In this document: piece after piece, positions 1 through 9,600 of the stretch
Layout: each line of letters begins with the position of its first letter
Position numbering within the stretch: position 1 is the first letter of the stretch
Assembly: GCF_001931685.1 (NCBI RefSeq)
Contig: NZ_MOOY01000008.1
Location: 186,001 to 250,000, forward strand
Source of the DNA: Pararhizobium arenae
GTDB lineage: Bacteria > Pseudomonadota > Alphaproteobacteria > Rhizobiales > Rhizobiaceae
Length of the DNA stretch: 64,000 bases
Direction: 5' to 3'
Made by a program: the position numbers and the translations under genes
Notes under the pieces: generated by a model
Seen by the model: the letters and a program-made list of their open reading frames with translations, nothing else
Told to the model about the DNA's origin: nothing
Database searches by the model: none

Positions 1-1
1 G

Positions 2-223
2 CTTGCCGCCGATACGGACGGAATTGACGGCTCGGAAGACAATGCCGGCGCCTTTGCCGACTGTCAGACCGTCGCAAGGCTCTCGGCCCTTGGCCATGAC
101 GCCGCTTCGCTGCTGCATGCCAATGACAGCTGGCATGCCTTCTCGGTGCTTGGCGATCTGTTCCGGCCGGGCCCGACCGGCACGAATGTCAACGATTTCC
201 GGGCGATCCTGATCGGCCGATAA
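2..223 (+). CDS. Glycerate 2-kinase (MOFRL family), C-terminal fragment cut by window edge
   Basis: Only the last 73 residues are inside the window, ending at the TAA at 221-223. The reading frame begins with an AADTDGIDG motif, continues with NDSWHAF, and ends with [17 protein letters not shown]. These are the typical C-terminal signatures of the MOFRL domain of class II glycerate kinases, also annotated as TtuD or hydroxypyruvate reductase. Such enzymes phosphorylate D-glycerate to 2-phosphoglycerate in glyoxylate, serine or tartrate catabolism. The start and N-terminal domain lie upstream of the window, so nothing can be said about its promoter or operon. Confidence 0.85.
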   Translation, partial: LAADTDGIDGSEDNAGAFADCQTVARLSALGHDAASLLHANDSWHAFSVLGDLFRPGPTGTNVNDFRAILIGR

Positions 224-273
224 TCGTGCGGGCGGTGGCGAAGGCCCCTTGCCCACATACCGCCGTATGACCT

Positions 274-717
274 TCAGGTCGAAACAAATTTTCCTTCGAA
301 CCGGGCCTGGAAGTTGCGGCGCTCCGCCTCCTGCCTGAAACAGAGCAAGACGAGTTCGAGATCGTGGGTGCTGTGTTCCCGGCCCAGCAGGCTCAAGCTC
401 ACCACTGCCGCGCCCGGATAGCTAGCGCTCAGCTGTATCGCAGCCGTGGTAATTTCGCTGGTCGTGAGATCGTTCTGGTGGTCGCTCCGCTCGTAGATCG
501 ACCAATAGGGAGCATCTTCCCATACCGTGCGAAGAGAATCCACGATCTGCGACTTGAAGGTTTCCACGCTCATGTCCCGCGGCCAGGAGAAGGTGTTGAC
601 CTTGCTGTCGCTGCGCACGCTACAGTAACCATCGATGCCCTGATTGCTCGACAACGCCAGCTCGATTCTTGCAAAGGCATTGTTCTCATCGATGCGGTTA
701 CGAAAATAGACTGCCAT
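274..717 (-). CDS. Hypothetical protein, 147 aa
   Basis: A complete 147-residue frame opens with MAVYFRNRIDENNAF and closes with FEGKFVST. The composition is that of a soluble, mixed alpha/beta protein with no signal peptide and no membrane segment. I do not recognise a family. The ribosome binding site before the ATG at 717 is weak. It sits alone between the glycerate kinase tail (convergent) and the GMC oxidoreductase remnant. The gene is supported mainly by its length and by codon use resembling its neighbours, so the call is moderate. Confidence 0.5.
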   Translation of the reverse strand: MAVYFRNRIDENNAFARIELALSSNQGIDGYCSVRSDSKVNTFSWPRDMSVETFKSQIVDSLRTVWEDAPYWSIYERSDHQNDLTTSEITTAAIQLSASYPGAAVVSLSLLGREHSTHDLELVLLCFRQEAERRNFQARFEGKFVST

Positions 718-867
718 TGGATCGCCGGACGCTGTTTCAAATCAACGATTATCCCGAACCGGCTTTCAAGGGCAAGTCATCGTTCGCTGAAGGTAACATT
801 CCTGCTCATACCGGCGGGACGGGACGGTGTTTCTCAACCGCCCTTATCCCGCAGGCATATCGGTCCC

Positions 868-1164
868 TCAGGTCGCGGAGAAACTGTCCCTGCGATACTG
901 TTCGACGAGGTTGCGGCAGGCGCGCAGCGTCAGCCCCATCACGGTCAGTGTCGTACCCGCGATACCGCTGCCGGCGAAGGCGCTGGCATCCGTGACGATC
1001 AGGTTCAGCGCATCCCAGAGCTGATTGTAGGGATTGAGCACCGATGCCTCCGGCGTCTCCCCCATGCGGGCGCCGCCCGTTTCGTGGATGGCCGCGCCCT
1101 TGCCCATTTCCTTGAGACCCGTCGGCGAGCCGATGAATGATCTTTCTCCACGGCAGAGGCAGGG
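868..1164 (-). pseudogene. GMC-family oxidoreductase, C-terminal remnant
   Basis: The last 99 codons of this open stretch encode a clear GMC_oxred_C segment. It contains GAAIHETGGARMGETP, NPYNQLWDALNLIVTDAS and SGIAGTTLTVMGLTLRA, the FAD- and active-site-proximal C-terminal motifs of glucose-methanol-choline oxidoreductases (normally about 500 aa). The rest of the enzyme is missing. Going upstream, the frame runs straight into the TGA stop of the ThuA-like gene (1165-1167) with no other stop between. A deletion that fused the enzyme tail to the end of thuA would explain this. An internal ATG at 1105-1107 could start a 79-aa peptide, but this would be non-functional as an oxidoreductase. Confidence 0.8.
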
Positions 1165-1812
1165 TCAGGGCCGCGTCGCCCAGAGCAGGCCCCGTTCGAA
1201 GATCGTGCGCATCTCAGGCACATCGAACTCATCGGCGGTGTGCCCCAGCGCGCTGTAGAAGACGTGACCTTGTCTAAAGCGGCGCTTCCACACCACCGGC
1301 ATCACCACGCCATCGATAAAGTCCAGGTGGTGTGCGCTGAAGGTTGTCGTCGCCAGCACGTCGTTGCTCGGGTCGATATGCATGAAATATTGTTCGGAGC
1401 GGTAGTCGAAGCTGCCGATGCCCGCCATGATCGGGTCGTCCGGCCTGGTTATATCGACGCGGTAGTCGATGATGTCGCCGGGATGCGCGACCCATTGTCC
1501 GCCGACCATGAACTGATAATCCGGTTCGTTGCGGAAACTGTCGCCCATCGTGCCGTGAAAGCCGGCAAGTCCGGTGCCGCCGGAAACCGCCGCGACGAGG
1601 TTGTTGAGCTCATCCTTTTCGATCGTGGACATCGTAACGACGGGCACGATCAAGTCCAGTTGCGCGATGGCGGGATCGGCAAGCGCTTTCGTTCCCGCTT
1701 CAAGGCGGACGTCGTAGCCGTGGCCAGCGAGGATATCCCTGACGATCCCCGCGCTCCGTTCCGGCGTATGGCCTTCCCAGCCGCCCCAAAAAATCAATGC
1801 TGTCTTGCTCAT
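1165..1812 (-). CDS. ThuA-like (trehalose utilisation) domain protein
   Basis: The 215-residue protein matches the ThuA family, a class I glutamine amidotransferase-like fold. N-terminal features are ALIFWGGWEGHTPERSA and a central GLAGFHGTMGDSF; a histidine-containing loop HPGDIIDY and the C-terminal FYSALGHTADEF follow. ThuA proteins take part in disaccharide or keto-sugar metabolism in rhizobia, usually next to sugar dehydrogenases. The ATG at 1812 is preceded by GGGAGGACTGC on the minus strand, a good ribosome binding site. The substrate cannot be inferred. The former partner may be the GMC oxidoreductase whose stump follows in frame. Confidence 0.85.
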   Translation of the reverse strand: MSKTALIFWGGWEGHTPERSAGIVRDILAGHGYDVRLEAGTKALADPAIAQLDLIVPVVTMSTIEKDELNNLVAAVSGGTGLAGFHGTMGDSFRNEPDYQFMVGGQWVAHPGDIIDYRVDITRPDDPIMAGIGSFDYRSEQYFMHIDPSNDVLATTTFSAHHLDFIDGVVMPVVWKRRFRQGHVFYSALGHTADEFDVPEMRTIFERGLLWATRP

Positions 1813-1826
1813 GCAGTCCTCCCTTG

Positions 1827-1850
1827 CGCCGCGTCATTGATGACGCGGCG
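1827..1850 (-). other. Perfect stem-loop between kup and thuA-like gene
   Basis: Ten perfectly paired bases, CGCCGCGTCA and TGACGCGGCG, are separated by a TTGA loop. It lies directly upstream of the thuA ribosome binding site and downstream of kup, both on the minus strand. There is no T-run, so it may be a processing or attenuation hairpin rather than an intrinsic terminator. Confidence 0.4.
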
Positions 1851-1924
1851 ATCGCTGGTTGTCACCTGCCGCCCTGCGGGAAACAGGTGAAAAACTCAGG
1901 AGAAGGCCGGGAGCTTGCCGGCGA

Positions 1925-3823
1925 TCAGATGGTCACCTGTTCGCCGATTTCGACCACGCGGTTGGCGGGCAGCTTGAAATAGCTTGAGGGATCGATGCCG
2001 AGACCCGAGAGCGCGATATAGAGATCGTCCTGCCAGCGGGGCAACCCGGCATTGGGGTCGGCGATCAGCGTTCGGCGACCGAGATAGAACGATGTCTGCA
2101 TGATCTCGAACTTGAAGCCTGCCTTCTTGCAGATGGCAAGCGCGCGCGAAACATTCGGCTCGTCCATGAAGCCGAAACAAAGCTCGATGCGCGAGAAGCG
2201 TTCGGAGAGGGTTGTAAGCGTCACGCGCTCGTCGTCCGGCACATAGGGTTTCTCCGATGTGCGAACGGTGAGCACCACGTTCTTTTCGTGCAGGACGTGG
2301 TTGTGCTTGATGTTGTGCAGCAGAACCGCAGGTGTCTTGTCGCCGACGCTTGTCAGGAAAACCGCAGTGCCCGGCACCGTCACCGGCGGATGCTGGGACT
2401 TTTCGATCGAGCGGATGAAGGTGTCGAGCGGAATGTCGTTGCGTGCCGTTTTTTCGCGCAGCAGGTGCGATCCGCGCGTCCACGTCCACATGATCAGCAT
2501 GATCGCGAGCGCCAGCATCACCGGCACCCAGCCGCCATCGTGGATCTTGAGCAGGTTGGCGCTCAGGAACACCGCTTCGAGAATGAAAAGCGGCAGCAGG
2601 ATCGCCGCGGCCGTCAGTGCCTTCCACCCCCAGACGGAGCGCAGGAACTGGAACGCCAACAAGGTCGTGACCACCATCGCACCGGTGACGGAGACGCCAT
2701 AGGCGGTCGCAAGCGATTCCGAATCGCCGAAAGAGAAGATCAGGACGATCACGCCGACGAAGAGCAAAAGATTGACGGCCGGGACATAGATCTGCCCGGT
2801 GTTGGTTTCCGACGTGAAGGTTATTTGCAGCCGCGGCAGGAAACCCAGGTGAACCGCCTGACGGGCAAGCGAGAACGCGCCGGTGATCACCGCCTGGCTG
2901 GCAATGATCGTTGCGAGCGTGGCAAGGATGACCACAGGCAGCAGCGCCCAGTCGGGATACATCAGATAGAACGGATTCTCGGCCGCTTCGGGGTGGGTCA
3001 GCACGAACGCGCCCTGGCCGAGGTAGTTGAGTGCCAGTGCCGGGAAGACGAGGATGAACCAGGCGGTCTGGATCGGCTTGCGACCGAAATGACCGAGGTC
3101 CGCATAGAGCGCTTCCGCACCCGTGACCGTCAGGAACACGGCACCGAGAACGATGAGGCCCACGAAACCCGCGTGGGTGATAAACCAGATTGCGTTGAGC
3201 GGGTTGAGCGCCTGCAGTATGGTATAGTCGTCGCCGATATGAATGAGGCCGCCCCAGGCCATGGCCAGAAACCAAAGCACCGTGATCGGGCCGAAGAAGT
3301 TCGAAACCGCCGCCGTTCCCTTCGACTGCACGAGGAAAAGTGCGATCATGATCGCCGCCGACAGCGGCAGGACGTAGCCGGAGAGGGCGGGCGTCACCAG
3401 CTTCAGGCCCTCAAGCGCGGACATCACGGACAGCGCCGGCGTGATCATGGCGTCGCCGATGAAAAGGGCGGCCCCGATGAGGCCGGCAAAGAACAGGATG
3501 GGTGTATAGCTGCCGGTTTTTTTCATCAGCAGCGCCAAAAGCGAAAGCGTACCGCCTTCGCCGTCATTGTCGGCGCGCAGCAGAAACAGGACATATTTGA
3601 ACGTGACGATGATCGTCAGTGTCCAGACCATCAGCGAAATCAGGCCGACGACTTCCTGCTGGCTGATGCCATCATGGGAAAAAGGACGAAGCGCTTCGCG
3701 GAAGGCATAGAGCGGGCTCGTGCCGATATCGCCATAAACCACGCCGACCGATCCCACGACGAGGACGAGGAATTTGCGCATGCCGTCTTTGTCGGTGTGC
3801 GCCTGGTGTTCTGCAGTGCTCAA
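1925..3823 (-). CDS. kup: Kup/Trk-type low-affinity potassium transporter
   Basis: This inner-membrane K+ uptake protein of the KUP/HAK/KT family carries the hallmark [19 protein letters not shown] near residue 30. About twelve hydrophobic segments follow, then a cytoplasmic C-terminal domain ending in [10 protein letters not shown]. Start choice: a TTG at 3821-3823 is preceded on the minus strand by GGAGG with a 5-base spacer, giving a 632-aa protein that begins [13 protein letters not shown]. The frame stays open upstream to another TTG at 3886 without a ribosome binding site, and the first ATG is at 3781, only about 15 codons before the conserved motif. I prefer 3823. Kup supports K+ uptake at low pH or low K+. 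Confidence 0.93.
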   Translation of the reverse strand: MSTAEHQAHTDKDGMRKFLVLVVGSVGVVYGDIGTSPLYAFREALRPFSHDGISQQEVVGLISLMVWTLTIIVTFKYVLFLLRADNDGEGGTLSLLALLMKKTGSYTPILFFAGLIGAALFIGDAMITPALSVMSALEGLKLVTPALSGYVLPLSAAIMIALFLVQSKGTAAVSNFFGPITVLWFLAMAWGGLIHIGDDYTILQALNPLNAIWFITHAGFVGLIVLGAVFLTVTGAEALYADLGHFGRKPIQTAWFILVFPALALNYLGQGAFVLTHPEAAENPFYLMYPDWALLPVVILATLATIIASQAVITGAFSLARQAVHLGFLPRLQITFTSETNTGQIYVPAVNLLLFVGVIVLIFSFGDSESLATAYGVSVTGAMVVTTLLAFQFLRSVWGWKALTAAAILLPLFILEAVFLSANLLKIHDGGWVPVMLALAIMLIMWTWTRGSHLLREKTARNDIPLDTFIRSIEKSQHPPVTVPGTAVFLTSVGDKTPAVLLHNIKHNHVLHEKNVVLTVRTSEKPYVPDDERVTLTTLSERFSRIELCFGFMDEPNVSRALAICKKAGFKFEIMQTSFYLGRRTLIADPNAGLPRWQDDLYIALSGLGIDPSSYFKLPANRVVEIGEQVTI

Positions 3824-4007
3824 TCCGGCCTCCGGCCCGCTTATGCCCCTCTGGGCGAAATCGTGAGATATATGAGTGCACTGCAATAATCTAGCAATTG
3901 TTCTTTTGTGCCATGGTGGTCATCGATTATTTCAACGCGCTTGCCGGATTGATTTCGCGCGGCCGTGCATCATTTCCCTTTGATAACGCCTTTCAAAGGA
4001 GACCATG

Positions 4008-4157
4008 ATGACGAAGCTGACATTGACTGCGACCTGCATCGCGCTTCTCGTTCTTTCTTCCTGCGCCAACACGGCCTATGGGCTGAAGCGCGATGGCCAG
4101 GACGCCAGTGCGGCGATGGACGACGCATCCCGCAATGTGCTGTCGACAGGCAATTAG
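4008..4157 (+). CDS. Entericidin-like small lipoprotein, 49 aa
   Basis: The short frame encodes a hydrophobic signal ending in the lipobox LVLSSC, then ANTAYGLKRDGQDASAAMDD, the pattern of entericidin EcnA/EcnB-type lipoproteins common in rhizobia. Two adjacent ATGs exist (4005 and 4008). GGAG at 3998-4001 gives a 6-base spacer to the second, which I chose. The mature peptide of about 30 residues is predicted to be lipid-anchored in the envelope. A toxin/antitoxin role is known only for the enterobacterial pair, and a role here is unproven. Confidence 0.75.
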   Translation: MTKLTLTATCIALLVLSSCANTAYGLKRDGQDASAAMDDASRNVLSTGN

Positions 4158-4208
4158 CAAGGAATCCGTTCGCTTCATTGGTCGGCGGGCGGCTCTGCAT
4201 GAGGGCCG

Positions 4209-4637
4209 TCAGCCCCCGAGTGTGATGGTGAAAGCCGGCTTGCCAGCCAGCGTGTTGCTGACTGTGCAGATATCTTCGGCTCGCTCTATGACCCTTTTGC
4301 GCATCTCCCCGTCGAGATCTCCGATAATTTTGAAGGCCAGGGCGAAGCTTTCGATGCGGGAGTGGCCTTCTTGTGCCTTTTCGCCCGAAACCTCGACTTC
4401 GATATGCTCGATCCGGTTCGTCAGTTCCAGTTCATGGGCTGCGATGCGCGCGCTCATGGCCAGGCACGCAGAAAGGGAGGCGTAAAGCAGATCGAGCGGA
4501 TTGAAGCCCGCCTGCGAGGCGCCGGTGACGATGTCGATCTCACCGCCCGTGGCTGAAACGATGTGCGGGAAGCCCGTTCGCCCGAGGCTTGCCGTTGCGC
4601 CCATTGGCCTGATCTTCGTTTTGGGTGTCTCCACCAT
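4209..4637 (-). CDS. OsmC/Ohr-family peroxiredoxin-like protein
   Basis: The 142-residue protein has the OsmC fold. FNPLDLLYASLSACLA puts a cysteine at residue 58, and EDICTVSNTL puts the second at residue 124. These are the two catalytic cysteines of the family, which reduces organic hydroperoxides. The ATG at 4637 follows AAGGAGAGCAACGAG. The frame continues upstream for 28 more codons, but those do not resemble the family. It is divergent from the tetR gene, so the two share the upstream region. Confidence 0.85.
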   Translation of the reverse strand: MVETPKTKIRPMGATASLGRTGFPHIVSATGGEIDIVTGASQAGFNPLDLLYASLSACLAMSARIAAHELELTNRIEHIEVEVSGEKAQEGHSRIESFALAFKIIGDLDGEMRKRVIERAEDICTVSNTLAGKPAFTITLGG

Positions 4638-4749
4638 CTCGTTGCTCTCCTTGATCGACCCCAGTCTTCCCGACCGATGGTCTGCAGATGTGTCAGGTTT
4701 TGACCCCTTGCAAAAGGTCAAACGCTTGACGCTGGGTGGATTATGATTT

Positions 4750-4781
4750 ACGAATGACGAAATTCGAAAAACGTCACTCGT
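4750..4781. promoter_or_regulatory. Inverted repeat, candidate TetR operator
   Basis: ACGAATGACG (4750-4759) and CGTCACTCGT (4772-4781) are inverted arms with one mismatch around an AT-rich 12-base centre. It ends 13 bases before the tetR start and lies between osmC and tetR. Position and symmetry suit an autoregulatory operator. No binding data can be inferred. Confidence 0.5.
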
Positions 4782-4794
4782 AAGGTGTCATACG

Positions 4795-5415
4795 ATGAGC
4801 GATGTCTTTGCGGCCGAAATCGACGCCGGCCGACAGGAAAATATCAATCGCATTCTGGAGGCGGCCGAGCGGCTTTTCCTGCATTACGGCTATTCCAAAA
4901 CGACGGTTGCCGACATTGCCAAGGATCTCGGCATGTCGACGGCCAACATCTATCGATTCTTCGCATCGAAGGTGGAGATCCATCAGGCGCTTTGCAATCG
5001 CATGCTGGCCGTGAGTTACGACACGGCAAGACGGAATGCGGAGTTACCGTTAAGCGCCAGTGACCGCCTGCGCCGCTTTGCGCTGGATCAGTACAAGATG
5101 GCTACCGAGACGATGATGGATCACGAGAAGGTCCACGAAATGGTCATCGTCGCCATCGAGCGCGACTGGCATGTCATCGAAAAGCACATCGACCGGATGA
5201 ACGATGTTGCCGCCGATATCATCGCCGACGGCATTCGCGTCGGCGAATTTCCCGAACAGGATGCAACGGTCGCCTCACGCTGTTTCTGTGCGGCCATTAC
5301 AACACTCTGCCACCCGCAGATGGTTGCGCAGTGCGCGGCCAAACCGAACCGGGCGCGGCCGGAAGATCTCGTGGAGTTCGCAGTCCGGGCATTGAAGGTT
5401 ACCGATGCCGCCTGA
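4795..5415 (+). CDS. TetR/AcrR-family transcriptional regulator
   Basis: The 206-residue protein has an N-terminal TetR DNA-binding domain at about residues 17-63. The helix-turn-helix reads TTVADIAKDLGMSTANIYRFF, and a long helical ligand/dimer domain follows. The ATG at 4795 follows TAAGG. The gene is directly upstream of, and same-strand with, the RND membrane-fusion and pump genes (43-base gap), so it is most likely their repressor. Typical ligands of such regulators are drugs, bile salts or plant phenolics; the actual inducer is unknown. Confidence 0.88.
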   Translation: MSDVFAAEIDAGRQENINRILEAAERLFLHYGYSKTTVADIAKDLGMSTANIYRFFASKVEIHQALCNRMLAVSYDTARRNAELPLSASDRLRRFALDQYKMATETMMDHEKVHEMVIVAIERDWHVIEKHIDRMNDVAADIIADGIRVGEFPEQDATVASRCFCAAITTLCHPQMVAQCAAKPNRARPEDLVEFAVRALKVTDAA

Positions 5416-5458
5416 GGCGGAAAATTTTATCAAACAATATTTTTACGGGAGCGCGAAA

Positions 5459-6613
5459 ATGGTTTCGCCAGCAAAGCAGATTTTGAAGACATCCACTCTT
5501 TCCGCAATGCTGCTTGCCGCGGCTGTCGGCTTGTCGGCCTGCTCGGAAGAGAAGGCAGAGGTGACAACCGAGACGGTGCGTCCCGTAAAAGTGCTCGAGG
5601 TTGCCGCCAGCCAGACGCATCGCGCACTGGATTATTCTGGCTCTGTGCAAGCCCGCAGCGAAATCGCGATGGGCTTTCGCGTCAACGGCAAGATCACTGA
5701 GCGGCTGGTCGATATTGGCGACCGCGTGACGGCCGGCGACATTCTGGCGCGGATCGATGCGACGGACTACGCGCTGTCGGTCAAGTCCGCCGAGGCAAGC
5801 CTTGCGGCCTCCGAGCGTCAGGTGGAAACCGCCGATCTCGCGCTGAGGCGCGCCGAGCAGCTGTTCAAGCGGAATGTGACGCCAAAGTCCGAGGTCGAGC
5901 AGGCACAGCTCAGCTACAATCAGGCGGTCTCGAACCGCGACGCTGCCCGCTCCACGCTCGACCAGGCTCGAAACCAGGTGTCCTACAGCGAGTTGCGCGC
6001 CGATAAAAACGGCATCGTTACGGCGGTCAATGCCGAGGCAGGGCAGGTCGTCTCGACCGGCAGCCCCGTGGTGACCGTTGCCGTCGATGGCGAAAAAGAA
6101 GTCGAGGTCGCTGTTCCCGAAGCCGATATCTTCGCCTTCAAGCCCGGAAAGGTTGTCGACGTCTCCATCTGGTCGAACGAAGGCGTAAAGCTTTCCGGCA
6201 CGGTGCGGGAAGTAGCGGGCAGCGCGGATTCGCGTTCGCGCACCTTCGCTGTCCGTGTCCGTCTGCCAAACGACGACCGCGTGCTGCTCGGCATGACGGC
6301 ATCGGTCTCGGCTTCCGCGGAAAATGGTCCGTCGATGGTGTCGGTACCGCTCAGCGCCCTTGCCAAGGAAGGCGAGACCAATCTGGTCTGGACGGTCGAT
6401 CCTGCCAAGGCGACCGTGCATGCCCGCCCGGTCACGGTCGCGGATTTCTCCAATGACGATGTGCGGATTGCCGACGGTCTGAAACCCGGCGATCTGGTCG
6501 TCACCGCCGGTACGCAGTTCATGCGGGAGGACCTGAAGGTCAAGCTGCCGCAGAGTGAACCTACGAAAGAGGCGCATGTCGATGACGGCCATGCCGTCAG
6601 CCTGACCCGCTGA
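5459..6613 (+). CDS. RND efflux periplasmic adaptor (membrane fusion protein), lipoprotein
   Basis: This HlyD/AcrA-type adaptor links the inner-membrane RND pump to an outer-membrane channel. The chosen start, ATG 5459, follows GGGAGCGCGAAA and gives 384 aa with a lipobox LSAC at residue 28. The lipoyl half-motif FRVNGKITERLVDIGDRVTAG, a coiled-coil hairpin rich in AEASLAASERQVE-type helices, the second lipoyl half NGIVTAVNAEAGQVVSTG and a beta-barrel domain follow in order. An upstream ATG at 5405 overlaps the tetR end and would hide the signal peptide, so it is unlikely. No outer-membrane channel gene is adjacent. Confidence 0.9.
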   Translation: MVSPAKQILKTSTLSAMLLAAAVGLSACSEEKAEVTTETVRPVKVLEVAASQTHRALDYSGSVQARSEIAMGFRVNGKITERLVDIGDRVTAGDILARIDATDYALSVKSAEASLAASERQVETADLALRRAEQLFKRNVTPKSEVEQAQLSYNQAVSNRDAARSTLDQARNQVSYSELRADKNGIVTAVNAEAGQVVSTGSPVVTVAVDGEKEVEVAVPEADIFAFKPGKVVDVSIWSNEGVKLSGTVREVAGSADSRSRTFAVRVRLPNDDRVLLGMTASVSASAENGPSMVSVPLSALAKEGETNLVWTVDPAKATVHARPVTVADFSNDDVRIADGLKPGDLVVTAGTQFMREDLKVKLPQSEPTKEAHVDDGHAVSLTR

Positions 6614-6698
6614 GCATTTCCAGGAAAAGTGCGAAGCGGGTTTCCGTCCGGAAATGCGTAAACGCACTCGAAGCCATCCTCGAAAACGGAACGACGCC

Positions 6699-9600
6699 AT
6701 GACCACCTCCGCCGCAGACAAGCGTTCCTTCAACCTTTCGCGCTGGGCCATCGGCCATCCGAGCATCGCGCGGTTCCTCTTCGGCCTGATCATTGTCGCC
6801 GGTGTTTTCGGCCTGATGAACATGGGCCAGAAGGAGGACCCCGATTTCACCTTCCGCGTCATGGTGATCCAGGCCTCGTGGCCGGGTGCCTCCATCGAGG
6901 AGATGCAGGATCAGGTCGTCAACAAGATCGAGCGCAAGCTGCAGGAAACGCCGCATCTCGATTTCGTGCGATCCTACACGCGCGCCGGAAGCGCCATCAT
7001 CACGCTGCAGGTCAAGGGCGATACGGATGCGGACGATGTTGCCGATGCCTTCTATCAGGTTCGCAAGAAGGTCGGCGATATCTCCTCCGAGCTGCCGTCC
7101 GGGCTCTACGGCCCGTATTTCAACGATGAGTTCGGCGATACCTTCATCACGCTGCATTCGATTGCCGGCGATGGCTACAGCTATCCGGAACTGAAGAAAT
7201 TTGCGATCCAGGCGCGCGATATGCTTTTGACGACGCCCGGCGTCGAGAAGGCCGTGATCATTGGCGATCAGCCGGAGAAGATCTTCATCGACGTCTCGTC
7301 CAAGGCGCTTGCCGAACGCGGCCTCACTCTCGATGACGTCCGCAATGCGCTCTCCGGCCAGAACGATGTCGATCCGGCCGGCACGGTAGATACCGGTGAG
7401 CGCTCGGTGCGCATTTCCGTGGAAGGCAGCGTCGACAAGGTCGATGACATCCGGGAATTGCGCCTGCGCGCCGGCGATCAGGTGACCCGTCTTGGCGACA
7501 TCGCGTCCGTGACGCAGGGGCTTGAGGACCCGTTTGCCCGCAAGTATCGCTTCAATGGCCGCGACAGCGTCCAGCTCGGCGTCGTCATGGCCAAGGGCTT
7601 CAATGTCGTCGATGTCGGCAAAGCGGTGGAAGAGACCTATCAGCGTTTCGAATCCGCGCTGCCCTACGGTGTGGAGATCGACCAGATTTCCAACCAGCCG
7701 GAAGTGGTGACGGAAGCCGTCAGCGAGTTCATGAAGGCTCTCGGTGAAGCGCTCATTATCGTTCTCGTCGTCTCGTTCCTGTCGATCGGCTGGCGCTCTG
7801 GCCTCGTGATCGCCATCGCGATTCCCCTTGTTCTGGCCGCCACCTTTGCCATCATGTACGAGCTTGGCATCGATCTCCAGCGCATCTCGCTCGGCGCCTT
7901 GATCATTGCGCTCGGCCTTCTCGTCGATGACGCCATGATCGTCGTCGAAATGATGGAGCGAAAACTGGAAGAGGGGCTGGTCAAGATCGATGCCGCGAGC
8001 TTTGCTTATTCCTCGACGGCCTTCCCGATGCTGACCGGCACCTTGATCACCACCGCCGGGTTCATTCCGGTTGGTTTCGCCGAATCCACGGCGGGGGAAT
8101 ATGTCCGCTCGCTGTTCTTCGTCGTCGGTATCGCGCTCGTCGTGTCATGGTTCGTAGCTGTCTATTTCACGCCATGGCTCGGCTACATGATCCTGAAGCA
8201 GCGACACCATGCCGGCGATCATCACGATGTGTTCGATACGCGCTTCTATCGTCGGCTGCGCGCGACGGTGGCTTGGGCAGTGCACCATCGCATCGTCGTG
8301 ATTGCCGCGACGCTCATCGCCTTTGCCGTCAGCCTCTGGTCGTTCCAGTTCATCCCGAAGAACTTCTTCCCGCAGTCCTCGCGCCCGGAAATCCTCGTCG
8401 ATCTGTGGCTGCCGGAAGGCACCAGCATCAAGGAAGTCGAGGTCCAGGCCAAGGCGCTGGAAGCGCGCATGATGGATGATGAGGACAAGCGCTTCATCGC
8501 CACCTATATCGGCGAGGGCGCGCCACGCTTCTTCCTGCCGCTCGACCAGCAGCTCCGCAACCCGAACTTCGCCCAGCTTCTGGTGATGGCTAAGGATGAA
8601 AACGCCCGCGAACGGCTGATCGTCAAGTTGCGCACGGTTCTGGCGGAAGATTTCCCGTCGATCCGCGCAAAGGTGGACCGTCTGTTCCTTGGGCCCCCGA
8701 CCGGCTGGCCCGTGCAGATGCGTGTGATGGGGCCGGATCGCGCCGAGGTTCGTCGCATCGCCGATCAGGTGAAGCAGAAGTTCCATGATAACCCGATGCT
8801 CGGCGCGGTGCATGACGACTGGCTGGAGCCGGTGCCGGCGATGAAACTGGTCATCGATCAGGATCGTGCCCGTGCGCTCGGCGTCACCTCGCAGCGCATC
8901 CGTCAGATGCTGCAGGCGACGATGACCGGGGCTCCGCTCGGCGATTTCCGGGATGGCGAGGAAACGGTCTCGATCGTTGCCCGCGAACCCGATGAAAACC
9001 GCAAGCTGCTCTCGGCCGTCAATTCGGTCTATATCCCGACCGATCTCGGCGGCTTCATCCCGCTGTCGCAGATCGCCAAGGTCGTGCCCGTCATGGAGCA
9101 GGGCATCGAGTGGCGTCGTGACCGCCTGCCGACGATTACGGTGCGCGGCACGCTGCCCGATAACATTCAGCCGAATGACGTGGCGCTGAAGATGTATGAC
9201 GAGATGCAGAGCCTGCGGGACGGTCTCGCCCCCGGCTACAGGGTCGAAATCCAGGGTGGTGCCGAAGACAGCGCTGAAAGCCAGGCGTCGATCGCCGCCA
9301 AGGCGCCGATCATGCTCCTGGTCATCGTTGTGCTGCTGATGGTCCAGCTCCAGCATTTCGGCAAAGCCATGCTGGTGCTGGCAACAGGCCCGCTCGGTAT
9401 CATCGGGGCAGCGGCGGCGTTGCTCATCAGCGGAGCGCCCTTCGGTTTCGTCGCCATCCTCGGCGTGATCGCGCTGCTCGGCATCATCATCCGCAACTCG
9501 ATCATCCTCATCGACCAGATTGATCAGGATATCGCGGCCGGCATGCACCGGCAGGAAGCGATCATTGGTTCTGCCGTTCGCCGTTTCCGTCCGATCATGC

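Noticed and set aside
1165..1167. Programmed stop-codon read-through joining ThuA to the GMC tail
   Set aside because: The open in-frame tail is better explained by a deletion; no read-through context or selenocysteine element was seen.
2288..3889. Long plus-strand open frame (533 codons) opposite kup
   Set aside because: It is antisense to a clear transporter; the translation is a charged, Arg/Asp/His-rich string with no family resemblance, typical of GC-rich shadow frames.
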